A stretch of DNA of 64,000 nucleotides from an uncultured Paracoccaceae bacterium (GTDB lineage: Bacteria > Pseudomonadota > Alphaproteobacteria > Rhodobacterales > Rhodobacteraceae), in NCBI GenBank assembly GCA_947496535.1, contig CANMDE010000001.1:744001-808000 (forward strand), read 5' to 3'. The notes beneath the pieces were generated by a model. That model searched no databases. It was not told the origin of the DNA and was given only the letters and a program-made list of their open reading frames with translations. The position numbers and the translations under genes are program-made. Of this stretch, positions 17,945 through 27,145 are shown piece by piece; position 1 is the first letter of the stretch, and each line of letters starts with the position of its first letter.

Positions 17945-19603
17945 ATGCAGGCTGATTACGTCATTGTAGGTGCAGGCTCTGCCGGTTGCGGGATGGCCTA
18001 CCGGCTGGCCGAGGCGGGCAAGCAAGTGCTGGTCATTGAACATGGCGGATCTGACATGGGGCCGTTCATTCAGATGCCTGCCGCCTTGTCCTATCCGATG
18101 AACATGAAAATGTATGATTGGGGCCTCAAGACAGAGCCTGAACCGCATCTGGGTGGTCGCCGGTTGGTGACCCCGCGTGGCAAGGTCATTGGCGGTTCGT
18201 CTTCGATCAACGGGATGATCTATGTGCGCGGCCATGCCCGCGACTTTGATCACTGGGCTGAAACCGGCGCCCAAGGCTGGTCCTATGCCGATGTCCTGCC
18301 CTATTTCAAACGGATGGAGCATTGGCATGATGGCGGACACGGTGGCGATCCGTCTTGGCGTGGCACGGACGGGCCGCTGCATGTCACGCGTGGCCCACGC
18401 AAGAACCCTCTGACACGCGCGTTTGTTGAGGCGGGCGAGCAGGCCGGATATCCGGTGACGGGCGACTATAACGGCGAACAACAAGAAGGGTTCGGACCGT
18501 TTGATGCGACGATCTACAAAGGGCATCGCTGGTCTGCGGCGAGCGCCTATCTGCGTCCTGCATTGAAGCGCCCCAATTGCACCCTGACCCGCGCATTTGC
18601 CCGACAGATCATTATCGAAGATGGCCGGGCGGTCGGGGTCGAGGTAAGCCGGGGCAAGAAGATCGAGGTGATCAAAGCCAATGTCGAGGTGATCGTGGCG
18701 GCTTCCTCGCTCAACTCGCCGAAGCTTTTGATGCTGTCCGGCATTGGCCCTGCCGATCATCTGAAAGAGCATGGAATCGAAATTGTGGCGGACCGTCCGG
18801 GCGTCGGCCAGAACCTGCAGGATCATCTGGAGCTTTACATCCAGCAGGCGGCGACAAAACCCGTCTCGCTCTTTTCCCATTGGAACCTGCGTGGAAAGGC
18901 GCGCATCGGGGCCGAATGGCTTTTGTGGAAAACCGGGCTTGGCAGTTCCAACCAGTTCGAAAGTGCGGGTTTCATTCGATCACGCGCAGGCGTCGACTAC
19001 CCCGATATCCAGTTTCATTTCCTGCCGATTGCCGTCAGCTACGATGGCAAAGTGGCCCCCGAAGGTCACGGTTTTCAGGCCCATGTCGGGCCGATGCGAT
19101 CTGTATCGCGGGGTGAGGTCACGTTGCGTTCTGCCGATCCTGACGAAAACCCGCGCATCTTGTTCAACTACATGTCCGACCCGCAGGATTGGGTTGATTT
19201 CCGCACCTGCATCCGCCTGACGCGCGAGATTTTTGCGCAACCGGCTTTCGATGAATATCGCGGCCATGAAATCCAACCCGGTGAGGCCGCACAAAGCGAC
19301 GAGGCGCTTGATGACTTCATCCGCGAACACGTCGAAAGCGCCTATCACCCTTGCGGCACTTGCAAGATGGGTGCAGCAGATGACCCGACCGCCGTGGTGG
19401 ACTCCCAAGGACGGGTGATCGGGGTGGATGGCTTGAGGGTGGCGGACAGTTCGGTCTTTCCCCGCATCACCAACGGGAACCTCAATGCGCCATCGATCAT
19501 GGTGGGTGAAAAGGTGGCAGATCACGTACTGCAGCGGAACCCGCTGCCGCCATCGAACGTAGAGCCTTGGATGCACCCGGACTGGGAGAATAGTCAGCGG
19601 TAG
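17945..19603 (+). CDS. betA: Choline dehydrogenase
   Basis: A 552-residue GMC oxidoreductase. The N-terminal ADP-binding motif is [20 protein letters not shown]. The GMC signature is [20 protein letters not shown], and the C-terminal motif has the active-site His ([11 protein letters not shown], then [20 protein letters not shown]). It oxidises choline to betaine aldehyde using FAD and passes electrons to the respiratory chain. The start at 17945 follows the family; the in-frame ATG at 17891 adds unlike residues. A decayed copy of its 3' end lies at 20151. Confidence 0.95.
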   Translation: MQADYVIVGAGSAGCGMAYRLAEAGKQVLVIEHGGSDMGPFIQMPAALSYPMNMKMYDWGLKTEPEPHLGGRRLVTPRGKVIGGSSSINGMIYVRGHARDFDHWAETGAQGWSYADVLPYFKRMEHWHDGGHGGDPSWRGTDGPLHVTRGPRKNPLTRAFVEAGEQAGYPVTGDYNGEQQEGFGPFDATIYKGHRWSAASAYLRPALKRPNCTLTRAFARQIIIEDGRAVGVEVSRGKKIEVIKANVEVIVAASSLNSPKLLMLSGIGPADHLKEHGIEIVADRPGVGQNLQDHLELYIQQAATKPVSLFSHWNLRGKARIGAEWLLWKTGLGSSNQFESAGFIRSRAGVDYPDIQFHFLPIAVSYDGKVAPEGHGFQAHVGPMRSVSRGEVTLRSADPDENPRILFNYMSDPQDWVDFRTCIRLTREIFAQPAFDEYRGHEIQPGEAAQSDEALDDFIREHVESAYHPCGTCKMGAADDPTAVVDSQGRVIGVDGLRVADSSVFPRITNGNLNAPSIMVGEKVADHVLQRNPLPPSNVEPWMHPDWENSQR

Positions 19604-19679
19604 TATCATTGGCGAATTGACGTCGGTTTGTATCAAAGCAGATGCGAATTCGAGGCCGACGGTAAAGGAGACATAATAC

Positions 19680-20021
19680 GTGTTAGAACCGTCCACCCTC
19701 TCTAGGGCGCTAGACGCAGAAGAATTCTGCTTCGTGCGCAATTATACCAAGAGCGTTGGCTTGGCCGCGAAGCTGGAGATAGATCACCTCGTTTTACATG
19801 CTGGTCGCGAAAAGATGGTGATCAAGACTTCCGGTGAAAAAGGGAAACGCAAAGTGTCTAGCGGCAGATACATCGATAAGCTTGACGGCAATGAGGTATT
19901 TACTGATCTTCTGACTAACCCACAACGAAATGAGATAGAGGTCTGGTTTTGGAAGCCGTTTCCTGGAACTCATTTGTTATCAGTTCCTGACTGGCGCTGT
20001 TTTGAGATCGACGATGTATGA
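19680..20021 (+). CDS. Hypothetical protein, 113 residues
   Basis: A GTG at 19680 is preceded by AAAGGAG at a suitable distance. It opens a 113-residue frame (MLEPSTLSRALDAEEFCFVR; later VWFWKPFPGTHLLSVPDWRC). I do not recognise a family. The protein is soluble, mixed alpha/beta in character, with no signal or membrane segment. It sits between the true betA 3' end and a decayed second copy of that end, so it may have come in with a duplication or insertion at this point. Confidence 0.55.
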   Translation: MLEPSTLSRALDAEEFCFVRNYTKSVGLAAKLEIDHLVLHAGREKMVIKTSGEKGKRKVSSGRYIDKLDGNEVFTDLLTNPQRNEIEVWFWKPFPGTHLLSVPDWRCFEIDDV

Positions 20022-20150
20022 GCCACTTCAATCCACCCGATACGGCAACACGTCCCTGACATCGGATCAACCCGCAACTGCCGTTCCAGCGGCGGGACAG
20101 AGCGTTGATGGCAGTTCTTTCGCTCGCAGATCCGGCAGGACACGCCGATG

Positions 20151-20213
20151 AAGGTGGTGGCGGATCACGCGCTGAAACGGAACTCACTGCCGCCGTCAAA
20201 CATAGAGCCTTGA
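20151..20213 (+). pseudogene. Fossil of the betA 3' end
   Basis: One frame here reads VVADHALKRNSLPPSNIEP then stop. It matches the C-terminus of BetA in this window ([19 protein letters not shown], codons about 19508-19567) in 16 of 19 positions. The match weakens upstream, where only scattered stretches resemble betA, and ends at a TGA replacing Trp-Met. It is a remnant of a duplicated betA or other GMC-oxidoreductase 3' end, separated from betA by the hypothetical gene at 19680. Confidence 0.8.
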
Positions 20214-20259
20214 TGCGGGATATCTATATGAGTTTGCCTATGCGCAAAGAAGCCTGAGC

Positions 20260-20388
20260 ATGGATGTTGATAGCGAATTGATTGGCGAAGGCGATAACCA
20301 GCAAATCGTGCTTTACGAGGACTCTATCACAACTGGGGACATACTTGCTGTCATCGATGTCAATGTGGATGACGGTTGGATCGCCTGA
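20260..20388 (+). CDS. Possible small acidic protein, 42 residues
   Basis: The frame starts MDVDSELIGEGDNQQIVLYE, ends DVNVDDGWIA, and is followed 22 bases later by a strong hairpin with a T run. That suggests a transcribed unit ends here. There is no clear ribosome site and no family that I recognise. It could instead be the tail of a decayed gene. Confidence 0.3.
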   Translation: MDVDSELIGEGDNQQIVLYEDSITTGDILAVIDVNVDDGWIA

Positions 20389-20409
20389 TCCCGCGATTTG
20401 AAACAACAG

Positions 20410-20437
20410 CGCGCATCCCGATCGGGATGCGCGTTTT
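20410..20437 (+). terminator. Intrinsic terminator
   Basis: The perfect palindrome CGCGCATCCCGA/TCGGGATGCGCG is followed by TTTT. It lies after the small 42-residue frame and before the tRNA-Glu gene on the opposite strand. Confidence 0.7.
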
Positions 20438-20534
20438 GGGGTGCGCAAGTCAGATCGAGCTGCAGGTCAATTTGCAGACCAGTAATCAGGCTATCGGTCA
20501 AGTGTCTGCAATTTAGGGAGTGAAGCAAAACCAA

Positions 20535-20609
20535 TGGCAGTCCCTAGGGGAATCGAACCCCTCTTTCCAGGTTGAAAACCTGGCGTCCTAACCGATAGAC
20601 GAAGGGACC
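20535..20609 (-). tRNA. tRNA-Glu (anticodon TTC)
   Basis: The minus strand gives a 75-base tRNA with an acceptor stem GGTCCCT/AGGGACT, the D-arm region CGTCTATCGGTTAGGACG, anticodon arm CCAGGTTTTCAACCTGG with TTC, T-arm GAGGGGTTCGATTCCCCT and an encoded CCA. This is the standard bacterial tRNA-Glu(UUC). It stands alone, 85 bases downstream of the recJ stop on the same strand. Confidence 0.97.
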
Positions 20610-20694
20610 GCGCTTGGTGCGCCGCTTTTAGGGAAAGCCTGCGACAAGAGCAAGAGGGTTTTTGTACTTTTTTGTCGTGGATCGGTGGCCCGGA

Positions 20695-22458
20695 TTAGTG
20701 GGCTGGTGCTGCGTCTTCGAGCCTTAGTTGCACGCTTTGTCGCCCTTGCCATGTATTGATTTCCAACCGCCCAGCCAGATGAAATCTTGCTCCACCGTGG
20801 CCTGTCAGCATCGGCCCCAGCGAGCCGTCCATCGCCCCGAACGCAATGGCGTCCAGGCGGGCGCTGATCCCGTCCCCGAAGGTGACTTTCAGGTGGTTGG
20901 CCCCAACCTGTTTGGCGTAGTGGATCTGGCAATCGGGAAAGGCAAAGCGCGGGGCTGGGGCGCCCGCCCCGAAAGGCCCCGCCTGTTCGAGCTGGTGGAT
21001 GAGTTCCACCGTCGCAGCACCGGGCATCAGCAGTCCATCGAGGTATAAATCCGCGGGACCGCGCTCTGCCGCCCCTTGTTTGGCGAGTAGTTCGCCCAGC
21101 CTCTCCATTGCCGCCTCGATTTGGTCCTTGGCGACGGTCAGCCCTGCCGCCATCTTGTGACCGCCGCCTTTGATCAATAGTCCTTCGGTCGCCACACGTT
21201 GGATCGAAGCCCCAAGATCGACACCGCTGATTGACCGGGCTGAGCCTTTGCCGATATCGCCGTCCAGGCCGATGACCACTGCGGGTCGGTTGGTCGCCTC
21301 TTTCAACCGCGCGGCCACGATCCCGACAACGCCCGGATGCCAGCCTTCACCGCAGGCCCAGACCAGCGGGCCATCGAGCCCGCGTTCTGTTGCTTGTTCA
21401 AGTGCAAGGTCTCGCACATGCGCCTCGACCTCGCGCCGTTCGGTGTTGAGCTGATCCAGCTTTTCAGCCAATGCGGCGGCTTCCGTCGGGTCTGCAGTCG
21501 CCAACAGACGTGCGCCCAGATCGGCCTTGCCGATCCGGCCCCCAGCATTGACGCGCGGCCCCAGAAGAAACCCAAGATGATAGCTGCTGGGTGCTGCATC
21601 CAGCCCTGCCACGTCGGCGAGTGCGACCAGCCCGGGGCGTTGTCTGTGACCCATCACCACCAGCCCTTGCCGCACGAAAGCCCGGTTCACGCCCATCAGC
21701 GGGGCCACATCGGCCACCGTGGCCAATGCGACAAGATCAAGCATTTCCATCAGGTTTGGCCCGGTTTTGCCAGCCTCTCGCAGTTGCCGGTTCACTTCCA
21801 CCAGCATCAAGAAGACGACAGCTGCCGCGCAGAGATGTCCCAGATCGCCGCTCTCGTCCTGCCGGTTGGGGTTCACCACTGCCAGCGCCTTGGGCAGTGT
21901 CTCGCCGCCCAGATGGTGATCGACGACCAAGACATCGGCGCCGGTTGCGGCTGCGATAGGGCCATGGGACAGCGTGCCGCAATCCACGCAGATAATCAGG
22001 TCATGGTCGCTGGCCAACATCGCCATGGCCTCATCATTGGGGCCGTAGCCTTCGTCGATACGGTCGGGGATGTAGAGGGTCGCGTCCCGGCCCATATCGC
22101 GCAGCCACGTGATCAGCAGGGCGGCAGATGATCCGCCGTCCACGTCGTAATCTGCGAAAATGGCGATCCGCTGATTGTTTTGGACAGCGTCAACGAACCG
22201 TTTGGCCGCCACTTCCATATCGCGCAGGCTGCGTGGGTCGGGCAGCAGGTCGCGCAAGGTGGGTGCGAGGAATAAGGATGCGTCTGCCGCTTCGATCTGG
22301 CGTTTGGCCAGAATTCTGCACAAGGGTGCTGGCAAGGCGGTTTCCTGCGCCGTGGCTTCCGCGCGCCGGTCGTCCTCCACCGACGGGCCGATCCAGCGGC
22401 GACCGGTGGCCGAGGTGGCGACGTTCAGGAAAGCAGGCTGATCTGGTGGCTGTGTCAT
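20695..22458 (-). CDS. recJ: Single-stranded-DNA-specific exonuclease RecJ
   Basis: A 587-residue DHH-family nuclease. Motifs I-IV are visible: IAIFADYDVDGGSSAALL, LIICVDCGT, DVLVVDHHLGGETLP and LGFLLGPRVNAGGRIG. A DHHA1 region with GGGHKMAAGL follows, then an OB-type C-terminal domain (GANHLKVTFGDG). It degrades single-stranded DNA 5' to 3' in recombination and mismatch/base-excision repair. Motif I has an unusual GGSSA in place of the more common GITSA, so it is worth comparing with relatives. Length is normal. Confidence 0.95.
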   Translation of the reverse strand: MTQPPDQPAFLNVATSATGRRWIGPSVEDDRRAEATAQETALPAPLCRILAKRQIEAADASLFLAPTLRDLLPDPRSLRDMEVAAKRFVDAVQNNQRIAIFADYDVDGGSSAALLITWLRDMGRDATLYIPDRIDEGYGPNDEAMAMLASDHDLIICVDCGTLSHGPIAAATGADVLVVDHHLGGETLPKALAVVNPNRQDESGDLGHLCAAAVVFLMLVEVNRQLREAGKTGPNLMEMLDLVALATVADVAPLMGVNRAFVRQGLVVMGHRQRPGLVALADVAGLDAAPSSYHLGFLLGPRVNAGGRIGKADLGARLLATADPTEAAALAEKLDQLNTERREVEAHVRDLALEQATERGLDGPLVWACGEGWHPGVVGIVAARLKEATNRPAVVIGLDGDIGKGSARSISGVDLGASIQRVATEGLLIKGGGHKMAAGLTVAKDQIEAAMERLGELLAKQGAAERGPADLYLDGLLMPGAATVELIHQLEQAGPFGAGAPAPRFAFPDCQIHYAKQVGANHLKVTFGDGISARLDAIAFGAMDGSLGPMLTGHGGARFHLAGRLEINTWQGRQSVQLRLEDAAPAH

Positions 22459-22514
22459 TGCGTGGCACAGTATGCGGTGTGGCGAGAGATGGCTATGTTG
22501 TTTTGAGGGTAAGG

Positions 22515-23894
22515 CTAAAAGGAAGATCGGATGGTCAGGCCGGCAGAGAAGGTGTCGCGGGTGAAACGGTCGATATTGCTGTCAGCGTTGCTACCGCTGA
22601 TCACGATTGCAGGGGTGAAGCCTGCAAACTCAATATCAGGCACACCAATCGTGGCATTATAAAAAAGTGTTTTGTCGTTGCGTGGGCCTTCGAGAAACAA
22701 AATCTCGTACAAACCATAGTCGGTGAAGCGCAGTCCCGCTCCGACGCTTAGGCTAACCGGTCCCACTGGCTCTGCCCAAGTATGGGAGGCATAAATTGTC
22801 CAATCATCATATTGGTAGTTATTCGATCTGCTGTCCGTCCAAGTGTATGCGAGCGACGTGCTGATGCGGTTTCCGGCATTTGTCCTATGCGTGATTGTGC
22901 CACGCAACGTAGATTTATCGACATATTCGATTGATGTCAGCACGTAGTCTTGCTTCTCATGCTGCACGGTCAATTGAAAAGCTGTGCGATCATTGACTGG
23001 CGCGCGTGCGTTTAGGCTGATCCGGTCGAAATCATAGCGGCGCTCTTCGCCGTAGACATATCGCCCAATGGTATAGGTGCCGCCGACAAGGACGCCGCCC
23101 AGCTTGCGATCATGCGTCAGAGATAACTCGCTATAGTCGGAACCATAATCTTCGTTGCGTAGAACGGAAGTAATGATAGTGTCTCCGTCTTCGGTGGTCG
23201 TAACGATATTTGGGTCACCTTCATCGTCCAGTCGAACGCGCGAAAGGTCATAGCGAAGAGCAACCGTTGTTTGGTGGTTTTCCGACTGGTTCAGGCGATA
23301 CCGGGTCTGGAAGTTCAGCGCGGCCTTGATGCCGGAGAGTGCTAAACTGTCTTCGGACGGTATGCTGGAACCTAGATCGTTGATAGCATCTGCTCCACCG
23401 TTCACATTGTTCGATGGCAAAATCGAAAATCCAAACGTCGTCGACCAAGGGTTCAGCCGTCTTACGACCGTTGCATCACGCTTTGTCTGCTCTTCGGCGG
23501 CATCATCGGGCGCGACGATCAATGCTCGCCGCAACCAATACCCGGCCAAAGTAAACCGTTTCTCGTTCGCGGCCGCTTGGGCCACCAACCGTGCAGCTTC
23601 GTATTTCTGCGTATCCGTCTCGGACAACTGCCAGGCTCGCAGGCCGGCCTGCCGTCCTGCTTCGGCCTCCCCCACGCGGGGGGCTGCCGCAGCTACGACG
23701 ATCAGCGCGTCCCGGTCATCGGGGTTGGCCTGCAGCAGTTTGCGGGCCAATGCCAATGCCAATTCTGGTTGTTCGTTCTCAACCGCCCGCACTGCAACTG
23801 CGCGTGCCTGTTCCAGGGTCAGCTCGACATCGTCCTGAGCCCAACCCGCACCTCCGCATATGCAAAACACTGCGGCAAAAATTGCACTACGCAT
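22515..23894 (-). CDS. Slam-like outer-membrane protein (TPR plus DUF560-type barrel)
   Basis: A 459-residue protein. Residues 1-19 are a signal peptide (FAAVFCICGGAGWAQ). About 20-155 form a TPR-like helical region (ALALARKLLQANPDDRDALI; EKRFTLAGYWLRRALIVAPD). From RRLNPWSTTFGFSILPSNNV on, the sequence is an amphipathic beta-barrel ending in RFTRDTFSAGLTIRSSF with a terminal Phe. This matches the surface lipoprotein assembly modulator (Slam) design, whose members move lipoproteins such as TbpB to the cell surface. No substrate gene is adjacent, but three candidate lipoproteins lie 8-11 kb downstream. An alternative is an uncharacterised TPR porin. Confidence 0.75.
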   Translation of the reverse strand: MRSAIFAAVFCICGGAGWAQDDVELTLEQARAVAVRAVENEQPELALALARKLLQANPDDRDALIVVAAAAPRVGEAEAGRQAGLRAWQLSETDTQKYEAARLVAQAAANEKRFTLAGYWLRRALIVAPDDAAEEQTKRDATVVRRLNPWSTTFGFSILPSNNVNGGADAINDLGSSIPSEDSLALSGIKAALNFQTRYRLNQSENHQTTVALRYDLSRVRLDDEGDPNIVTTTEDGDTIITSVLRNEDYGSDYSELSLTHDRKLGGVLVGGTYTIGRYVYGEERRYDFDRISLNARAPVNDRTAFQLTVQHEKQDYVLTSIEYVDKSTLRGTITHRTNAGNRISTSLAYTWTDSRSNNYQYDDWTIYASHTWAEPVGPVSLSVGAGLRFTDYGLYEILFLEGPRNDKTLFYNATIGVPDIEFAGFTPAIVISGSNADSNIDRFTRDTFSAGLTIRSSF

Positions 23895-24068
23895 AAAACC
23901 TCTTTTGGCCTCGCCCCCGGTTCTGATCCGTCTTAGGGAAATAGTTGCAAGATACCAAGTCACAGTTTGGCAACTTGGCAACTTTTGGCGAAAGCGGTGT
24001 CAACTTCCAAGCGTCCACCCCTTTGCTTATAGTCGCGCAACGACTCATTGATCAGCGCGAGGACACCC

Positions 24069-24974
24069 ATGCCCATCACCCCCGAACAGCAGGCCGAAAT
24101 AGACGAGCTTCGGTCAAATCCCACGCCCACATTGCGGGCTGTGGCCGACGGGATGGAGGCGCATCTTTACAAGGCCTACGACGTGCTTGACCACGGGTTC
24201 ATCCGGGTGATCGACTATATGGGGGACGACGCGGCGATCTGTCAGGCGGCCCGCGTCAGCTATGGCAAGGGCACCAAATCGGTCCAGAATGACGAAGGGC
24301 TGATCCGCTACCTGATGCGCCACTGGCACTCGACCCCGTTCGAGATGTGCGAGATCAAGCTGCACGTCAAACTGCCCGTCTTCGTGGCCCGACAGTGGAT
24401 CCGGCATCGGACGGCGAATGTGAATGAATACTCCGCCCGCTATTCGATCCTTGATCGGGAGTTTTACATCCCCGAACCCGACAAACTGGCCGCCCAATCC
24501 GTAATCAATAATCAGGGCCGGGGTGAAGCGCTGACGGGTGATGAGGCCGCACGAGTGCTGGAATACCTCAAAGATGACGCGGCACGTTGTTACGATCACT
24601 ATGCGGAAATGATTTCGGATGAAGGGCAGCAGGGTCTGGCCCGAGAGCTCGCCCGCATGAACCTGCCCGCCAATATCTACACCCAATGGTACTGGAAGGT
24701 GGACCTGCACAACCTCTTCCACTTCCTCCGACTGCGGGCCGACAGCCACGCGCAATATGAAATCCGGGTCTATGCGGATGAGATTTGCAAGGTGGTGGCC
24801 GACTGGGTGCCCGCGGCCTATGGGGCGTTCGAGGACTACCGGATGGGTGGGGCGACGCTCTCTGGCAAAGCACTAGATTGCCTGCGGCGGATGCTGAAGG
24901 GCGAAGAGGTGACGCAGGAGAGTTCGGGCATGTCGAAGGGGGAATGGCGGGAGTTTGAGGGGGTGATTGGGTGA
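24069..24974 (+). CDS. thyX: FAD-dependent thymidylate synthase
   Basis: A 301-residue ThyX. The diagnostic motif [15 protein letters not shown] (RHR-X7-S) is intact. [20 protein letters not shown] and [20 protein letters not shown] are also family-typical. It makes dTMP from dUMP using methylene-THF, FAD and NADPH. The start at 24069 ([14 protein letters not shown]) is preferred over the upstream ATG at 24048. The stop is separated from the next gene by only three bases. Confidence 0.96.
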   Translation: MPITPEQQAEIDELRSNPTPTLRAVADGMEAHLYKAYDVLDHGFIRVIDYMGDDAAICQAARVSYGKGTKSVQNDEGLIRYLMRHWHSTPFEMCEIKLHVKLPVFVARQWIRHRTANVNEYSARYSILDREFYIPEPDKLAAQSVINNQGRGEALTGDEAARVLEYLKDDAARCYDHYAEMISDEGQQGLARELARMNLPANIYTQWYWKVDLHNLFHFLRLRADSHAQYEIRVYADEICKVVADWVPAAYGAFEDYRMGGATLSGKALDCLRRMLKGEEVTQESSGMSKGEWREFEGVIG

Positions 24975-24977
24975 GTG

Positions 24978-25823
24978 ATGTCTCTGAATGATCCGTCGGA
25001 TGGGGCAGAGAACCTGCCTGATAAGATACCTGTGAGTAGCAGAAGGAAGAAGGCAGGGCGCGCTGTTCTAAATACCGCAGGCTCGATTCCTTTTATTGGC
25101 GGTCTGTTTGCAGCAGCTGCAAGTCATTGGTCTGAGAAAGAACAAGAAGAGGTCAACCGCTTCTTCGAGCATTGGCTATCAATGCTACGCGACGAATTGA
25201 AAGAGAAACAGATTACGATGATTGAGGTCATGACACGGCTTGACCTCCATGATGCAGAAATCAAGGAACGCCTCAGAAGTTCGGAGTATCAAAGTCTCGT
25301 CCGAAAATGCTTTCGCGAATGGTCTGCGGCTGAGAGCGAAAGTAAAAGGATATATGTTCGAAACGTCCTGACCAATTCGGCCGCCAGCAATCTCACAAGT
25401 GACGATGTTGTGCGGCTATTCCTCGAATGGCTGAAGAACTATTCAGACATGCATTTTGAAGTGATTGCAGCAATCTATAATCGCGATGGCATCACAAGGG
25501 GTGAGATTTGGCGCCAGATTGGCCGCGGAGCAGTTAGAGAAGACTCCGCTGAAGCTGATTTGTTCAAGTTGCTAATCCGAGACTTGTCAACTGGTTCAAT
25601 CATTCGACAACATCGTCCGCGAGACCGATTTGGAAATGCTATCCCAAAGCCTCGCTCAAAACCAGTCCAGGGCGGCAAGCCGCCCGTATCAGCCTTCGAT
25701 GAAGAAGAAGGCTACGAACTTACGGCATTAGGGCAACAGTTCATTCATTACGCGATGAACGACATTACTCCGAAGATTGCCTATGAACCAGTTTTCGAAG
25801 ACGAAGAAGCCCAGTTCAGCTAA
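24978..25823 (+). CDS. Unknown protein coupled to thyX
   Basis: A 281-residue protein that I do not recognise. Residues 1-30 are polar and basic. About 31-50 form a short hydrophobic Gly/Ala helix (NTAGSIPFIGGLFAAAASHW), then long charged helices. The region around 155-205 has winged-helix character (IAAIYNRDGITRGEIWRQIG, LFKLLIRDLSTGSIIRQHRP). The C-terminus is acidic. It begins three bases after the thyX stop, so it is probably coupled. GC content is visibly lower than in thyX, which suggests acquisition. A hydrophobic helix plus a sensor-like domain would suit a stress or defence effector, but that is only a guess. Confidence 0.7.
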   Translation: MSLNDPSDGAENLPDKIPVSSRRKKAGRAVLNTAGSIPFIGGLFAAAASHWSEKEQEEVNRFFEHWLSMLRDELKEKQITMIEVMTRLDLHDAEIKERLRSSEYQSLVRKCFREWSAAESESKRIYVRNVLTNSAASNLTSDDVVRLFLEWLKNYSDMHFEVIAAIYNRDGITRGEIWRQIGRGAVREDSAEADLFKLLIRDLSTGSIIRQHRPRDRFGNAIPKPRSKPVQGGKPPVSAFDEEEGYELTALGQQFIHYAMNDITPKIAYEPVFEDEEAQFS

Positions 25824-25888
25824 GCTATGCAGGTAGAGAAGTATGATTTCTAGCGCATGTTAGAAATCCTTTTCCGCCCGGCATCGCC

Positions 25889-26020
25889 GGGCAGCGCCCG
25901 GACCTCCCCCACGGGAGGGCGCTCTTGCACCGTTGCAAACCGCATGACCGTCACCAATAAACGCCAATCCCCGCCAAACAGACCCGTTCCAGCGCCCACC
26001 CCGAGGTCCGGGCGCTGCCC
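25889..26020. repeat. Intergenic inverted repeat with 17-base arms
   Basis: The 356-base gap 25824-26179 has no convincing gene. It holds exact 17-base inverted arms, GGGCAGCGCCCGGACCT at 25889-25905 and its complement at 26004-26020, about 100 bases apart. The left arm also starts a local hairpin (AGCGCCC..CTCCC-ccac-GGGAGGGCGCT). It may be a dispersed intergenic element or a structured RNA; nothing proves transcription. Confidence 0.5.
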
Positions 26021-26179
26021 TCGCGTCGTGCATAGCCGCCGCGCCCCCGGCGCTCCGCCCGTTCTCGCCCAATCCCCCACATGACGCAGCGTCATGCGGG
26101 GAAAGCCGCCGGAAGGTTCCCCTGATACGCGCTGGAGTTTCGATGTAAAAACGCTCAGCAGCAACCAAAGGGGGATGTG

Positions 26180-26329
26180 ATGGCTACGACAAGACCAACG
26201 CGGAATGATGCTCCAGACGCATTTTCGCCCGTTAAGAATGATCTGTTGGAACGCCTTGCCCGGACGGCTGAAAAACTGACCGATCAACCCGCTCCACGCA
26301 CTGAAACCGCGAAAAAATTCGCGGCCTAG
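26180..26329 (+). CDS. Possible small protein, 49 residues
   Basis: An ATG seven bases after AAAGGGGG opens a 49-residue frame starting MATTRPTRNDAPDAFSPVKN and ending RTETAKKFAA. The peptide is polar with a charged helix (DLLERLARTAEKLTD) and no membrane segment. I recognise no family. A good ribosome site and a following hairpin support it. Confidence 0.4.
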   Translation: MATTRPTRNDAPDAFSPVKNDLLERLARTAEKLTDQPAPRTETAKKFAA

Positions 26330-26346
26330 TGGATTTCTCATAAGAA

Positions 26347-26377
26347 GTGGCCGCAACCTTAATCGGGTTGCAGCCAC
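26347..26377. terminator. Hairpin between small gene and csp
   Basis: The inverted repeat GTGGC-c-GCAACC / GGTTGC-a-GCCAC lies between two convergent genes. It may serve as a two-way terminator, though T runs are weak on both sides. Confidence 0.45.
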
Positions 26378-26427
26378 AATAGAATTTCAGGACATACAGT
26401 CTGGTGGAACCCGCCTCGGGAGGCTGA

Positions 26428-26637
26428 TCAATCCACCTTTTCGAGGCTGCCCGCCATCTTGCGACCATCGCGGCCTTCGATCAATTCGAAATTTACCTTT
26501 TGGTCGTCGCTTAATCCTGTGAGGCCCGCGGCCTCAACAGCTGAAATATGTACAAAAACATCTGCACCACCATCGTCGGGCGCAATAAACCCGTAACCCT
26601 TTGTTGTATTAAACCACTTTACGGTGCCACTTGGCAT
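26428..26637 (-). CDS. Cold-shock domain protein (CspA family)
   Basis: A 69-residue cold-shock domain with both RNA-binding motifs: GTVKWFNTTKGYGFIAP (RNP1) and DVFVHISAVE (RNP2). It probably acts as a nucleic-acid chaperone that melts RNA structure. The start at 26637 follows AAGGAG and gives the standard length. Its leader of more than 100 bases may carry regulatory structure, as is common for csp genes, but I see no clear element. Confidence 0.95.
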   Translation of the reverse strand: MPSGTVKWFNTTKGYGFIAPDDGGADVFVHISAVEAAGLTGLSDDQKVNFELIEGRDGRKMAGSLEKVD

Positions 26638-26815
26638 CGGTAGAATCTCCTTCCTTGTCATTCCCGATAATGTCGGGATGGGCAGCACTTGGGCCCGCGA
26701 CAAAGCGGTCTTCCCTTGGCCTTGTATTTGTAGACTTAATCGATTTAAGCAAAAGGCAAATGATAAGTTGTCGCAGTTCGTTGAGCGGCTAAATTTTGCA
26801 CAAAATGGAGGCGGA

Positions 26816-27145
26816 ATGCGATTTTTTGGGCTAAAAAATTGTGATACATGCCGGAAAGCGCTTAAAAATCTGGCGATTATGGGTTATCAGCCTGAGGTTG
26901 TAGATGTCCGCTCTGACGGCGTTGACAGGGCTGATTTGGAGGCGATCATTACTGAGTTTGGGGATGCTGCCATAAACCGCGCTTCGACCACATGGCGCGG
27001 CCTGTCTGACGATGAAAAGGCCGCAGATCCGTTGTCACTTTTGACCGCCCATCCCACATTGATGAAGCGCCCGGTGATCGAGGCGGACGGTCGGTGGACC
27101 ATAGGCTGGAAGGCCGATGTGCAGGCTGTTTATCTCAAGTCCTGA
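26816..27145 (+). CDS. Spx/ArsC-family (YffB-like) protein
   Basis: A 109-residue thioredoxin-fold protein starting MRFFGLKNCDTCRKALKNL, with a CDTC motif at residues 9-12, and ending in TLMKRPVIEADGRWTIGWKA, the RP-containing loop of the ArsC/Spx family. Members reduce arsenate or bind RNA polymerase; the chromosomal YffB type has unclear function. The start is preceded by GGAGGCGGA. The last 16 bases overlap the 3' end of the convergent DoxX gene. Confidence 0.85.
   Translation: MRFFGLKNCDTCRKALKNLAIMGYQPEVVDVRSDGVDRADLEAIITEFGDAAINRASTTWRGLSDDEKAADPLSLLTAHPTLMKRPVIEADGRWTIGWKADVQAVYLKS

Noticed and set aside
17930..18880. Minus-strand frame of 316 codons opposite betA
   Set aside because: Antisense shadow of a well-supported choline dehydrogenase; no conserved motifs.
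20535..20609. tRNA-Glu as an integration site for a genomic island
   Set aside because: No integrase gene and no repeated tRNA 3' end was seen on either side within the window.
25850..26377. Minus-strand frame of 175 codons downstream of the thyX-coupled gene
   Set aside because: It spans GC-rich inverted repeats and reads as low-complexity Arg/Gly/Ser sequence; no start signal.
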